A stretch of 64,000 nucleotides of DNA from Colletotrichum lupini (taxonomy: Eukaryota; Ascomycota; Sordariomycetes; Glomerellales; Glomerellaceae): contig NC_064676.1 in NCBI RefSeq assembly GCF_023278565.1, positions 4,030,001 through 4,094,000 of the forward strand, in the 5' to 3' direction. A model generated the notes under the pieces. It made no database searches and was not told where the DNA came from. It worked only from the letters and a program-made list of their open reading frames with translations. Shown one piece after another: positions 12,047 to 24,912 of the stretch (its first letter is position 1; the number at the start of each line of letters is the position of its first letter). The position numbers were made by a program, and so were the translations under genes.

Positions 12047-12919
12047 ATGTTCTTCTGTTCCTCCCTCCGCCAGCGTCCTGAATGGGCACCCTTGATCCCT
12101 TTCCTAATAAGCAATACACCACCCTTTCAAGGTACGAAAAAATACAAGGAAATACAAGATCGATTTCGTGCCTTTCCTTTTCATTCCACATTCCCATTCA
12201 CTAACAGGAAACTTGAACAATAAGAACGCAGACTAGACACACACGACATCGCCCTCCCCATCTCCCAAAATCAGACCTTTCGCTTCATCCTCCTCTCGCC
12301 AAAGGATGTTGGCCAACAAGCCACCGCGCAGCGCCTAGAGCGTCTCAACAGCCTCGATGGAGGCTGCAACATTGCTGCCATCTTCCTCGTCGGCGAGGGC
12401 GTCGACCAATGTGATGCGACGCAGGCTTTCATGGAGCTCAAGATTGAGTAAGTAATGTGCTTAGGGAAAGTGCCATCAGACGCACGCCCATGAACATGTG
12501 CAACAAATTCCGCTTCGTTCTGGGCATGCTTTGCAGTACTGTAGAAAAATGCTAACAACCGTTCGCATCAAAGCCTCTTGGAGAAGCTTGATCCGCCCCT
12601 ACTCACACTACCTCTAACGTCACACACGGGGCTCCCCTCAATTCTCGCAGGCCTCCAAGAGATGCTCGCCGCTAAGTCTTCATCGTCTCTCTCTCCAGCC
12701 CAACCCTCCGCCGACCTACTCCTGTACATGGCTGGCGACAACGAACCCCTCTCGGAACACGGCGCCAACCTCCTCAGCGAATTAGGCCAGTCCCCGCGCG
12801 AGATTGCCGCCCTCGCCGACACAGAGGAGGGTAAGGCGCGAATCTTGGATTTGTTGGGCCCGAAGGACGGCAAGGCCATTCTGGGGTTCCTGGCGCTGGA
12901 GAGGCTGGCTCTCACATGA
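12047..12919 (+). CDS. Conserved-looking protein of unknown function
   Basis: The supported exons are about 12237-12447 and 12574-12919. They are joined by an intron with donor GTAAGT, branch GCTAAC and acceptor AAG. The proposed first exon, 12047-12131, ends at donor GTACGA and keeps phase but is weakly supported; an earlier in-frame start also exists. The model gives 213 aa. The middle exon reads IALPISQNQTFRFILLSPKD and then GCNIAAIFLVGEG. The last exon reads LLEKLDPPLLTLPLTSHTGL and ends AILGFLALERLAL, with a Ser-rich segment between. The balanced alternation of hydrophobic and polar residues and the consistent phase argue that it is real. I do not recognise the family. There is no signal peptide or membrane helix. 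Confidence 0.6.
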
Positions 12920-15900
12920 GCGTTGGCCGTGAGCTCTGGAGGCCGGGAGAGGAATGGGGGGTTGAGAAAGCAGGGTTGACCGTTTTAGACCTTGCCGATA
13001 CCGTTGACAGGTGGACAGGAGATGATCATGGTGCGACGGTGGGCTTTCTTCGCTCTTCGGATGGCAGATCGATATCCGGTCTCTGGCGTCACTTAACGTG
13101 TGTATACGACTCTAGATAGGAGGAATACCAGTTTCCCGGGGCACTTCGTATCGGGCTCAACTTGGTCAAGATCGTGATAAGGGGGAAATGGGGACTGGAG
13201 AAAGGGGACTCGGGGAGGCTGTGTTCCGTGTGCATCACCAAGGGTAGACATGAGACGAGTCAACAGAGCAAAAGGGGGGGCCGGTAGTTGAGCGTCTAGA
13301 GACGATAGATCTGGACCATGGATGCCATCACCGTTCAACGTGTGGAGTGGGCGGCTTGTACCAAAGGCGAGGCTCTGACAGCTGTGACAAGCCACCGGAC
13401 CAACAATGCACGCAAGAGTTGAGACTCGAGAGATGGGGGCCGGAAGGATGGGTAGGAGGAAACGGCTGCCTTTGGAGACCGACCAGTTGACAGTCGTTCG
13501 TGCTTCAGAAAAGACCAGTTGACACTGACAAGTTGACAACCGCGGGAAAAGAGACGTTTGGAACTCCACCGACGCCATTTCGTCTCACCAGAAAAAAGAC
13601 GGGATGAGGAAAAAAAAGGTACCATTGCTTCCCAAGATCCGTGCGTGGGCAACAGCAAGGAAGGGCTCTGCGCTTTTCTCTGGACGGATAAGACGGATCG
13701 AATGTGCTCGTTCTGAGTGCGTGGCATGTTGCGTGTGATGGACCATTGAACCAGTAAGTGAGCGTGCATGGCAAGGCAAGGGAAGGGAATTGTGAAGCAT
13801 TTGATGTCGTGGTGTGTGCCCCATCCCCCTCCTTTCCCGGCTGTGCTGAATAGCCGTGCTGATCAGGGAAACCTATTATGGGGGCCCTTGTCAACTTTTC
13901 TTTCTTATCATTTCATCCGACGAATATCAGAGGCAGAGAAGAGAGGATGACAGAGGTGAGAGTCAGAGGAGATGGATCTTGCCTTCTAGACTCTACCAAA
14001 GTGTGATGTTTGATCAGAGACGATCCGATCGGGGGGGCTGTCAAACGTCTAGAGAGGGGAGTTGCATCATGAAGCCTATCCGGTCTTGGCTCTTGATTGA
14101 TGTGCACTTCTCACATTGAAGGACGCACTTATCATTTCTGTCACATATTCTCTTATTCTCAACTCATAGAGAATTGTCGATCTGGATGTTTCATTCTTCT
14201 CTTTCCGGGCGTTTTTAATCGCTTTGCCTTCTTGGGAGCGTCGTCGATCTTGCATCACTTTTGACGCTGTTGGAGAAGAGAGGGGGGAAAAAGGTCTAGA
14301 AGTGTTCTTAGGCCCCACCTATCTCTCACTCACTTGTCTTGCACTATCTTTTGCTGCAATATTGTGTACGGAATCGCAGAGACGTCGATGGGGAGTTACC
14401 CCGTTCCTCCAAGGGTTTGAATCTCTGAGGAACGGGGGTAGACTCTGGAGGGACGGTGTGGTGGGCGGACTGACACAAGAACACACGTTATGATGACTTC
14501 AGCACGGCACTCATCACCCGATGACCGACTCGTGGCCTGCAGCATGTGCAGAGACCATCACCACCACAACCGGACCACATGCAAGCAGCAAAAGAGTCGT
14601 CTGTTTGTGACCGGATGGTCCGGCAGGGGAGCCCTGAGGTGGACCGAACCAAGGGCGATGGGGCGGGCAATCCCTTATTGCATCCGTATTGCAGCCATAT
14701 TGTAGCCGTTATTGCACCCGTATTGCGCTATAATGGTCGTGATATTGTTCCAAAGCTTGTTGACAAGACGCTTAGCTCGGATCGGATACTTGAGAGATAT
14801 GCTTATCTTTTTTTTTCAACTCTGCACGTGTGATGAGCACAAGCTTTGGCTTACCAGTACTGCTAATAACACCAATAAGAGACAGACAATGTGCGAGGTG
14901 ACGGAGGGGCATCGCTTTGCTTCGTTCTCGCATTCATGAGATAGACTACGCGTAGAAGTTTGCCTGCCAACTTCGGTGTAAGCAGCCCTCGGTCGAGTTG
15001 ATGCGGCGCGGGGAACTGGCGTTAGGTTGCATGGCATGAGCAGATCTCGCCAGCCATTGCCGTGGTGCCATGCTGCTAGAACAATCTGCTCATGGGATAT
15101 CTATTTCTGGCTCGGATATCGATGAGCTATGTGTGCATGCAAAGTGGAATTGTCAATTTGAGCCAATTGACCGCCTTTGTAGGGTTCAATTGTTCAAATC
15201 AACAGTCCAGCCTCTGGCGTCCAGTCGTGACAGTGTGAAGCGAAATCAATAATGCTGTGATTGATGCCCGGCGGTTGCAGTAGCACAAGTGACGGCTCCT
15301 CCTACAATCGGAAGCAACAGCTCTGCTGGTTGGTCAGGCCGTTGTAGAGGGTGGGTCGGGGCCATGTGGGCTACTGCGAGGGGAGCCAATGAGCCGCGGC
15401 GCTGAACCGCCCTCCTAAATAGAGTTGAACACACCTCATTGTTAGCGGCGGGCTTTTCCCCTCCTCTGTTCTCGGTAATACTTTTATTTTTAGTCTCGAT
15501 CGAAGAGAACTGCATTCGATGCAGCGGAGCGGATGAGCGGGATGTACTGCAACTCATATCGGTGAGAGAGATTGCAGATTTGCACTTTTGACGTTGACCA
15601 AGAGTCAAATAAGACCCTGCAGGCCAGCCACCTGTCTGCCGAAGCGACCTCGATATGAGCACTTTTCCTAGCTATCCTACCGGGGTTCTCTTGGCCATAG
15701 AATTAGACTATCGAATCGTCACAACGCAGCAGTTACGACGCTGAATCAGGCAAGTGACGAGTATAATAGCAAGTTGCTATTATCGGAGAGCACGCAGCAT
15801 GCAGTCCACCGTGCTCGACCCAAAAGCACGTCCGCACATGCGTTTCTAGAGACGTAGGTGACACACAAGGATTCGTTGCCCATGCCAAGACCGTTGATAC

Positions 15901-18900
15901 TGAGGATTCCTCCGGTGCGGGACTGGCGGCGAGAGGCTGATACCGTGGCACGCCGCTCGCACTACAACTGCGAATGGCCAAGGTGAGGGGAAGGAGAGCA
16001 GCTTGCAAAATGGCCCTAAGAGCCATCCACGCCAAAGCTTTAGTGTCCCGAACGGTCGATCGGAGCTGTCACCATCGACCCTCGGGCACTTGCCGCAGAA
16101 AGCTGACGATGCCAGCCAACGTGCCAGTTTTATCTCGGCGCTTTGAGAACAACGGCTTTACATCCCAAAAGGATCATCTGAAGAGTCAGAGACGCTCGGT
16201 CTTGTTGCACCGATGACGGGGTAAGCCAGCAAGACGCCCAGGCTTGAGCATCGTTGGTAGCAGGAGCAAAGCCGCCCCCCCAGACCGCAAGCTTATGCCC
16301 TCCTCCTTCACGGCTTTAAGGTTCTGTCGACATGGGTTGCTTGACAGCTTCTGATGGCAACGTCACAGTCCCTAGTGTGGTCTGTTCTCAGTCTGAAGTG
16401 CAGCGTTCATCCTCAAGGCTTCGAGTCGTCTGTTGATCGGGTCAAGAGGACGTCGACTCGACTGAGCAGGGGCCTGCTCCGTGAGACGGGAGGCGTTGAG
16501 GAGGCGGGCGTTCATGCGCTTTAGAGGTTTGCTGGATAAGACAACACCACCGTCTTTTCTCGGTTGTCTTCCGCACCCCATTAAGGCTTCGTTCGCTTTA
16601 GCAACTAATCTTTTCGAAAATGGCAGCAGGGCTATAGAACTAAGTATACCATATGGCATGTCGGTCGATCGGCGAAAGAAGTCATGGAAGCTGCAGTCGT
16701 CGGATTATCGATTGATGATTCTCCATCAGCTGCTGCGCCGTACACTAGTCCCCGTCATCGTGGGTTTGGGACTTTGGACAACGGTGAAGAGCGTGCCCGC
16801 TGTGGAGTATGCGACGGGCCCCAAATGCAGACGAGCAGGGGGTATGAGAGAGAAAAAGAAAGAAAAGTCCGATCCTTGTCAATATCTTCCATGTGGCATG
16901 CCCAGCTTTTGCCAACCTCTAGCCAGGAAGGGACTTTCTTGAGGGGCAACGGGACCGGGGTCTGTTGTCCATGGTTGCGTTGCGGTCCAAAGGTGGACAG
17001 GGGTGGTTTCGTGGTGGTGGTGGTGGAGTACAGGGTTCGGTGATGGTCGAGACGGTGACTGCGACCGGGCAACGAGCAGCCGTCCCATCTTCTCAAACCA
17101 GCTGTGCCTCAGCACAGCCATTCTGGAACTTGCGTGTGTCTGAGGCGGTTTTGATCAGCCGTCTCAGAGTTTTGCAGAGGATCAGATGGCATGAACTCAG
17201 CGTGGGAGCTGGGAATTTCTGGATGGAATGGGCAGTTTGCGCAATGGGAAAAATCTTCTTGTGGTCTGAAGTTCGGGATGGCCTGGGCTGTGTCGTGTCG
17301 TCTTGTCGAGTCGAGTGGGTGCGCGATCTCTGTTACGCTTTCGACGCCATCTGGAAGATCAAAAGAGTTTGTGCGACAGGCGAGTGCGGACGAAGCGAAG
17401 AGGGTGTAGAGAGACGTACCCTTCAACTCTTACCTAAGCACATCAGGTTCTTTCCCCTGCTTGTGTGAGAACCTGACAAGCCTGACTAGGAAGGAAGAGA
17501 CCACGATCATTCGGACCGCGATGCTTTTCTTAGGTACTCACCTTCCTGCTGCTGTACCAATACCAAGACGTAATGGAAGGCAAGAACAGCTCAGAAACAG
17601 GCAAAGGCGGGTATTGTTTCTTTTGGCCTGTTTATCCTCCCGCTCGACTTGCCTATCGTAGATTTTTTCTGCATTCTCATTTGCTGAAATGGCCGAAGCT
17701 AGATTAATTAAATCAACCACTGGCCCGTAAATCATCGACGTCTCCTCCCAAAGTGGTACATGAGCTCGCTGGAGGCTGGGGTCTTACAGGGCACTTGCTC
17801 ACTGCTACAACGGCAGATGGCCTGCTGTAGTGTACATAGTAAGACAATTGCTTCCCCTCTCTGCTGAGTTGAGGTAAAGTGCGTTGTGCTGTCCATCTTC
17901 TGTGCGTGAGGTGGCTGACCAGGAGGAGGGTTCATGAGGCGATACCTACGAGAGCAGAGCTGGGATGACAGAAAAGACAGGAAAGATACTTGATTTTGTG
18001 GTGCTCTCCCAGTGAGATCTCAGGTAGCCATCTCGTCCTTTCCTTCTGGTCCCAAGTACTGAGGAGGGATGCGATGATCTGACGGCACACCAGACGGCCC
18101 CAGTCTCACCCCTGGTCCCTTGGCAGGTGCGCTCCACTCTCCGCCTGCCAGAGGAGAAGCAGCAAGGGGTCTTATTGGCCTGAGCTCATTCTCTAACCGC
18201 CCACGGCTTGTGCGTACGGGCCCAATCACGTCGATGCGTTAACCACCTCTGTCACTCGACCCTTTCCCAAGCCCCTCCGACCTCGTCAACTCGCTCAATC
18301 CGTATTGCACACCAAAACTTCCATAGTCCATACCTACCTCACAGATATTCTCTCATTACTTGTTCGAGCCATTCACGCACACCGATCCTCAAGTCGCCTA
18401 GCCCCGCGCCTCGCCACGTCCTCCACTACCTATATTGCTTGCAGGAAACAATGTCCCTCAACTCTCTCACCGTGCCTTGGCCTCGCGCACCCATCCCGGG
18501 CAACATTGCATCCGTACCCGCTCGCCTACATCCTTCACCCAAGCATGTCCCCCATCATGCAGTCAAGTGACGGCTTCAACCTCCCTGGGGCCCTGGCTGA
18601 GCTACCTCTAGTGTCTAGTCGCCCTTCTCCAATACCTGTGTGACCACTTTCAACTGGTTCTCGACTGAAATTCCATGACCGGCCATGGCCGTGGCTGGGT
18701 CGGGCGGGTATGGTAGCGCCGTAACGCTGCCATGCCAGACGGACGTATGATGCCGCTCTCTGCGCCGCTTTCTGCACTGCACTTCTTTCTTGCATCCAAT
18801 CCCGCCTAGATGGACCGACCAGATCACTCTACCCCGGTTTTCTCATCCGACCAGACTCCCAAAAGCTGGCGTTTCTTAAAACTCGTCTACCTCCATCTTT

Positions 18901-20164
18901 CGCGTGTGCGACCAGCCATCGTTTCTGTCCCTCTTCCACCTCCTTGCTTCACCAGTGTCCCTGACAGCCGTCCTGTCTGATCATCAAACAAGCTTCATGC
19001 GACGGGGGCGATAGAGCACAGATCCCTGACGAACATCACGTACCAAATACTCCACCACAACGCTTCACCATCCCGACTACTGCCTCATACCCCGTACCTC
19101 ACCACGGTCTCCCGGCACTAGGAGAATAACTCCCACAGAGCCTCAACGCAAAGAGCTTCAGCCTTCAGATCCTACGATATCCTGGTCCACGAGCATCACA
19201 CACCACGCCGTCACTGCTGTCCACATTTCCTGCAACACTGACCATCACTACCTCCACCAACACCTCCACCAACATCATCACCAACGCCAACCTGACCCCT
19301 GGCTTCGCCTCTTAGTTCTGCTGGCTGGTCTATAGCAGAACCAAGACCCCTCGCGCAACAAGAAACGTCTCAATGCCGCTCGGATGCCCGCTGTCATCAT
19401 AGATCAGATTGCTCGTACCTGGCTCTCTAGAGAACTCGCTCCAGCGTCGAGCCAGAAACACCCGACACTGATACCCTGCCCAGCAAGCTAGCCCGGGGCC
19501 CATTCTGATACAAGCCTCAACCAGCTTTTCTGTGCGGCTCGGCGTCTTGCCCACTGGGCTGGACCAAGCCCACATCGTCCTCCACCTCTCACACAGCCAG
19601 GCACACACCAGTATCCGCCCACCCTGGTCTGGGTCTGCCACCTTCAGTCCAAGTCGTCTCATCCATCCCGACTCTCTCGTCTCAATATAGATCTGTCGTC
19701 CTCCCCCGCCTCATTGATCGGTTGACACTTCTGGTCCTTCCTCTTGACCTTCTCTTCTTTCCTCGCCAGCGCTGCGCACTTGCCTGTCGATATCCTTCTT
19801 TTAATATCGACACTCTTCGGTTCGAACGCCTTCACTTCTTTCTTCAACCCGCAGGTCCGGTACCTATTCCTTTCCTTTCGCCGTTGCACGGTTTGCCTTA
19901 CGACCTAGTCGCCTTTTACACCACTACCCGTTTTATTCCACGAGAGGGCTCCGATCTCGACGACCGCTTCCTTCGTTCCTTTCATTCACTGGTTCAACGG
20001 GTTTATTTGGGAAAAGAGGACGGACACAGCAGGGTCGCAATACAGGTTACCAACGCAACAGGCAAAAAGAGGGATCAAAGATTTCACAATACAACTGAGC
20101 AATCAGAAAGAGAGCGGAAAAGAAGGCTCCCCGAAAAGTCAACAACATTATTTAATCGAGAAAG
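12920..20164. other. Long geneless region with pyrimidine-rich end
   Basis: About 7.2 kb in which I find no open frame with protein-like composition or recognisable similarity on either strand. A short tandem repeat lies at 14677-14731. From about 18.2 kb to 20.16 kb the plus strand becomes strongly C/T-rich and G-poor, with many small upstream ORFs, for example ATG at 18451. This is typical of fungal promoters and long leaders, so it may be the 5' leader of the gene at 20165 or of an untranslated transcript. Confidence 0.5.
14677..14731. repeat. Tandem repeat, 11-12 nt unit
   Basis: Nearly five copies of a unit like ATTGCANCCGT stand head to tail: ATTGCATCCGT, ATTGCAGCCAT, ATTGTAGCCGTT, ATTGCACCCGT and a final partial copy. 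The copies are diverged by one or two bases each. Confidence 0.75.
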
Positions 20165-20715
20165 ATGGGTCGTCTTATTAAGAACCATTGGGCTCGGCTC
20201 ATCGTTATGAGCGCGGCAGCTTGTAAGTTGGATCTCTCTCATGAGGGCCAAAGCACCTTCAATACTAACCTTTTGCGAACAGACCAGTTTGCCGCTGCTC
20301 TCGAGGGCTTCTTCTGGCCCAAGATCTTTTGGGACTTCTTGACCAAAACGCTGGACCCAGCTGTCAAGCCCGTGCCGGTGTTACAAATTATCAATCTCCT
20401 CATGGCGCTGTTCATGGTGGCCCTGGAGTGGCCTTTAGGATTCATCGCCGGCTCGGCAATCCACCGCAGTCTCGAGTTCCGCCTCATCATCCTCCCTCTC
20501 ACCACCCTCGCCGCCGCCCTCATCTACCAGGGCACCAACTCTGCTCTTTACTACATTGTCGGGTTGGTTGTTTACTTTTGGGCTTACAGCGAAGGAGAGG
20601 TACGCTTGCATGAAATCTATACCTCATTATACATTTTACTGACTTTTGTATCCAGATCATTTGTGCTAAGCCCTGGACCCTTCCCCAAAGAGGCCGCAAT
20701 GGCTCTCGCGTATAG
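20165..20715 (+). CDS. Small four-helix membrane protein, fungal conserved family (possibly DUF7727)
   Basis: Exons 20165-20222, 20283-20599 and 20656-20715, giving 144 aa. The introns are 60 and 56 nt, with donors GTAAGT and GTACGC. The protein starts MGRLIKNHWARLIVMSAAAY and has about four hydrophobic segments: around residues 8-30, then QIINLLMALFMVALEWPLG, FRLIILPLTTLAAALIY and ALYYIVGLVVYFWAY. It ends in a short polar tail, PWTLPQRGRNGSRV. I believe it matches a conserved fungal family of uncharacterised small membrane proteins, but I cannot verify the family name. No catalytic motif is visible; the compartment is unknown. Confidence 0.85.
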
Positions 20716-23125
20716 ACTGCTCTCGCCCCTTCTTCGCCACGGTTACAATCGTCTCGACCTCGCACGGTACACTCATCTACCTGTCTGAGAGACTCCCGTA
20801 TACCCCATGGCGAGCAAGTCCAAGCAAACTCGGGAGAATCGACGAGACCTCACCGTTCTTTCCCTGAGCTATCATGACAACTTGTTTACTACTTTTTCCT
20901 TTCATGTTTATAACGATCCCAATCGATATCACGGCATCCAGCATCGGCGTTCTTCCTGACGACAAAGGGTTACATGATTATTCCTCAACTCTCGGTTACA
21001 GCGGCTCGATAACGGTATAACCTTATTCAGCCTTTTTCCTCTTCAAGTCATCTCAGCGTGGGCATACTTTCTCGTGGCAGTTGTGGTGGTGGTGGTGGTG
21101 TGGGTGGGTGGATGCGGTCGTCGTTCGTCCTGTTTCGTATCGGCTTACCATGGACTTACACACAGTGGGTGGCGCGTTGACCGGGGCATGGGTCAGTTGG
21201 GGGCAGCCGCAGGACCAGAGACAGGAGACTCCTTGGCACCTCGCTTTGGAGCATGCAACCTCCCATGTTCTGTAGGTTGGATTGTATCATCCCGAAGCTC
21301 GGCTCAAAAATATATCGGGATGAGGGGATTCTGGTTCTCGGGGGATGGGATGAGAAGAGAGCGAGAGAGAGCGGACGCTGGAGAGAGAGATTCTGCCAGG
21401 AATAGCCGCCGCCCAAGAAAAACGCTGTTAAGAGACGTGGCCTTGGTCCATAGAGACCGAAGCAACCAATGCTACACCTAATATCAAGACAAGAAATTTC
21501 CAATGAAAAAAAAATCACCAGATCCAAGAATGAGTCCCAAAACATGAGCCCTCCAATTGCAATTTGTCCCCCATCATCATCAACTGACACGATGTGACGG
21601 CAATCTCGGCAAACAAGCTTAACGTCCGGTGACATATGGCATACCACGACATGGGGTTCATCCCTCTCAGATTACCTCTCGGGACTGACCAATTCAGAAA
21701 AAATGTCAAGAGAAAGATTTTCAAAAAAAAAAAAAGAGTTGCCGTTGACCCGTAATGGTCTCGTGAGCTCTTGGCGCCTTCTTCTGTTCTCTCTTTCGCA
21801 CTTTGACTTTTTCCTTCGCAGCCAAGGGAACCGATGGTTTACGGGAGCGTGAAGGTTTCTTTCTTCGACAAATTTTTTTTTTTTTTGGCTTTCCATCGAA
21901 CCTTCATTCTCACCTGAAAAAGGGCGTGTGTGTAGATGACCTAAAAGTATGTAATCAGTGACACCACACACACATACAGCACATACAGCACATACAACGT
22001 CCCCCCAACGACAAAAAAAAGAGAAAAATAATCCCTTTCAGAATTTGAGGCGCGTGGAGGCAACAGCGACAGGCGAGGAGGGGGCGGCTACGCAGGGGTC
22101 GGGGGGGGCCAAGGCACCGCAGCGGCTCCCCGAAACACTTTAGAAACGGGCGCGCACCACATCACGAGTCCACGAGAGAGGGAGAAGAAAAAACCCACCG
22201 ACCCAACAGGAACCAACGACGCAAGGTCCAGCACGATTAACAACACGGCTGGACAAGCTAACGGGGGGGCCGCCGTCGCTGGCCCCCAAACGACTCGTAT
22301 CTCCACTTTTCGGACAGCCTTGCACATATTCGAATACATTAAAACCATCTTTATATAGACCAGGTGTCCTGCCCGTTCCTGGCGGCCCAATTTACATGAA
22401 GTAAGCCTGACCAAGCCGTCGGAAAGAGCTTACTTTGATCAATCGCCAGGTCGGTAAACCATATCGCGAAAGCTTGCTCTATAGCCAGTCGACTCGATCA
22501 GTTTTCGGATCTGACGGCATGACTGACTTACTACCCAAGCTTCTTACATTTCGTGTACTGCGAAGATTTTCTGCACTCTTACTACTTGCACCGCAAATGG
22601 ATCAAACACCCCTTAAATGTGCATACGTCAAAATCATTCATAATCATCGGGTGCAGGCAAGGACAAAATCGATGGAGAGAAGTCATGTGCTCATATTCAG
22701 CTATTCGCTAAGTAAACCCATGCAATCGACCCCATGCTTGACCATGGCGTCGATGTTGAACCCTTGCCGGGCTCGAAGGAGATTTTTTAAGGTTATCACA
22801 CCTTGTACATCATCCTCCGTTGCATGTGAATTGGTTGATGGGAACGCGATTAATGTTCCCCTTCAAGACATCTTCTTTCGGATCGTCATTGTTAGGCGTG
22901 CTCCGTCGAGCGTAATGCCTCGCTGCCATCGCTGCACACACCACCCCAAACCTCAACGCCTCAAAACAGAAACGCCCGTCTTTGACCACAGCTGCGTCGA
23001 GCGCCAGGGAATCGTCGGTTTCGGCTCACATTGGGCCTCAACCTTCTGTAAGATGTTGGCCGAGCTGATGCGACAATGCCGCCCCTCACGTCTAGCCTCA
23101 CGCGACTGCGGGAGTTGGAAGACCT
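20716..23125. other. Intergenic, convergent 3' flanks
   Basis: About 2.4 kb between two converging genes. It contains TGG repeats (21084-21100), an A13 run near 21723 and a T14 run at 21873-21886. The open frames that exist are short or antisense to the next gene and have no protein-like signal. Confidence 0.5.
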
Positions 23126-23772
23126 CTAGTGGGCAACCATGCCGCCCTGGGAATCGTTCTTGGGACCCTGGCGGTCGGGGAACTGTTGATATCATTGTCA
23201 GTGGATTGCACTTGAGGTGGTGTGTCCAACGTATGACTGACCTCAATGTTCTGGGTGTCACCCTTCTCAAGGATTTGCTTGATCACTTCGTCATCGACGC
23301 TGGTACCAAACTCGTTCTCGAGTGTGGACTTGGATGCGGCATCGTACTGGCCCTGTGCACCTTGCCTAATTCATTGAGTTAGCCGCTGTGCGTAATGTGT
23401 GGACATGCGGGGTAGGCCAAGTAGGTGTCGGTAGCATGTTGGGAAGCAAACAATTGGAGGCCCGAACGCTCCCCCGCCCTGCCATAGGCCGAAGCCATTG
23501 CAATGGCAGGCCTCAAATCCAATTGGGCCAAAGATGGTGAATAGACAACCATATGAAGCCCTGGTGATGGAATGGAAAAGGTAGGAAGAAGGCAAAGTTA
23601 CAACTTACTTGTGCGTGACGAAGATCTTGTATGAGGAAATGAAGTGTGCCAGAGGAACAGACTTGTCGGTCTTCCACTTCTTGTAGAGCTCGGGGTCCTC
23701 AACGAAGATGATGAAGTCGTCCTCCTGGCCCTTGAAGTGGACCTTAGTCTGGGAAGCCTCGCCGCGAACCAT
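23126..23772 (-). CDS. RTC3: Rtc3-like SBDS-domain (FYSH) protein
   Basis: Three short exons, 23772-23609, 23365-23242 and 23182-23126, give 114 aa. The introns are 243 nt (donor GTAAGT, branch GGCTAAC) and 59 nt (donor GTCAGT). The protein begins MVRGEASQTKVHFKGQEDDF, continues with FIIFVEDPELYKKWKTDKS and PLAHFISSYKIFVTHKQGAQ, and then LENEFGTSVDDEVIKQILEK. This is the N-terminal SBDS fold of yeast Rtc3 (111 aa), without the other domains of the ribosome-maturation factor Sdo1. Yeast Rtc3 has been linked to RNA metabolism, stress resistance and telomere capping; its biochemical role is unclear. The C-terminus ends SQGGMVAH. A CCA repeat sits 15 nt upstream of the start codon in the leader. 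Confidence 0.92.
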
Positions 23773-23786
23773 TTTGACTGTTGTAG

Positions 23787-23810
23787 TGGTGGTGGTGGTG
23801 GTGGTGGTGT
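23787..23810. repeat. Trinucleotide microsatellite (CCA on the mRNA strand)
   Basis: About eight TGG units on the plus strand lie immediately upstream of the Rtc3-like start codon (minus strand). They are therefore transcribed as a CCA run in the leader. Confidence 0.85.
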
Positions 23811-24912
23811 GTAGGAGTGTAGTGTGTTTTGGTAAGTGATTGAATGATGAACTCTCGATGGAGGTCTTGTAAATGTAGTAGGAATGTGCGTGTAAGACGA
23901 AATGTCGTCGGGTATCTCAGGATGTTTTTGTTTGGTTGATTGATCTGAAGAGGAGAAGACAGGTGGGAGCTCAAGGTATGCCGCAGCCTTTTAATATGAG
24001 GAAAAGCTGAAGAGGGGGAGGAGCTTCCCCCAGCTACGCTACGAGGAGAGGGCGGGAGCTGGGAAGCTCGTGATTTGGAAGGTACGTCATAGGTGCGGGA
24101 ACACACGACTGCCTTTCATCACTGCCCCGCCATTGGGGAGCTTGCCCAGGCAGGGAGCGGGGCAGCTATGTGCTCCGTGCATCGCCCAGCTGGTCCAGGC
24201 ACGTCGCCAAACTCGCCCATTAGGTACCGGGAACTCTGAGCGTTCCTGCATCGCACCACTGTAGTACGTCACCGCTAATCTCAGACCAAGGAAAGTAGGC
24301 CAAAGGGGTGTTTACACGTTGCGACAACTTGCGGCTGGAATGATCCAGATGGGGAAGGAAACGTTTGGCACAAAGTATGGAGTACCTACCTTACTTATTG
24401 AGTACCTTGCCATGCCCTTTCTCACAGCGCAAACTGAACCGCCCTCGATGTCCCGAGGTACCTACCTTACATCAATGCAAGTCACCTCACTGGCCAGGGG
24501 AGCTTGCTATGGTGGGGCTCACTACGGGAGCTCAACATCCACTTTCCCAAGAAGGTCCAAACATGGAGACGGACGTCCGCAGAAAGAGGCATTACCAGGA
24601 GTCAAGCCTCACGATGGCATCACTGACATCATCTGGTGTAACTTCGAGACTGCGTAACTTATTGCGGTGGGTAATGAGCAATTTAACGCAGGGGTATCAT
24701 TATACTCTCGTCAACTCGACAACAAAAACAATCAGAACTAAGAATACCTCCATATAAACTCAGTGCTTTTCCCCTCTTCAGAGTTTCTCAATGAATATAG
24801 CCAATGGGCGTAACATAGTGACGTGCACCTCCACCTTTCGCATTCAATTCCAGTCAATCTGTCATGATTCATCCATTGAAGCCGACTAAAGGCCAAATGC
24901 TGCGGCTGGTCT
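23811..24912. other. Intergenic region between Rtc3-like gene and RhoGEF
   Basis: Promoter of the Rtc3-like gene and 3' flank of the RhoGEF. It includes two copies of a GTACCTACCTTAC-type motif, near 24385 and 24459. No gene is supported. Confidence 0.5.

Noticed and set aside
22435..23382. 315-codon open frame on the plus strand
   Set aside because: Its 3' part is antisense to the Rtc3-like exons, its composition is random-like, and it shows no domain.
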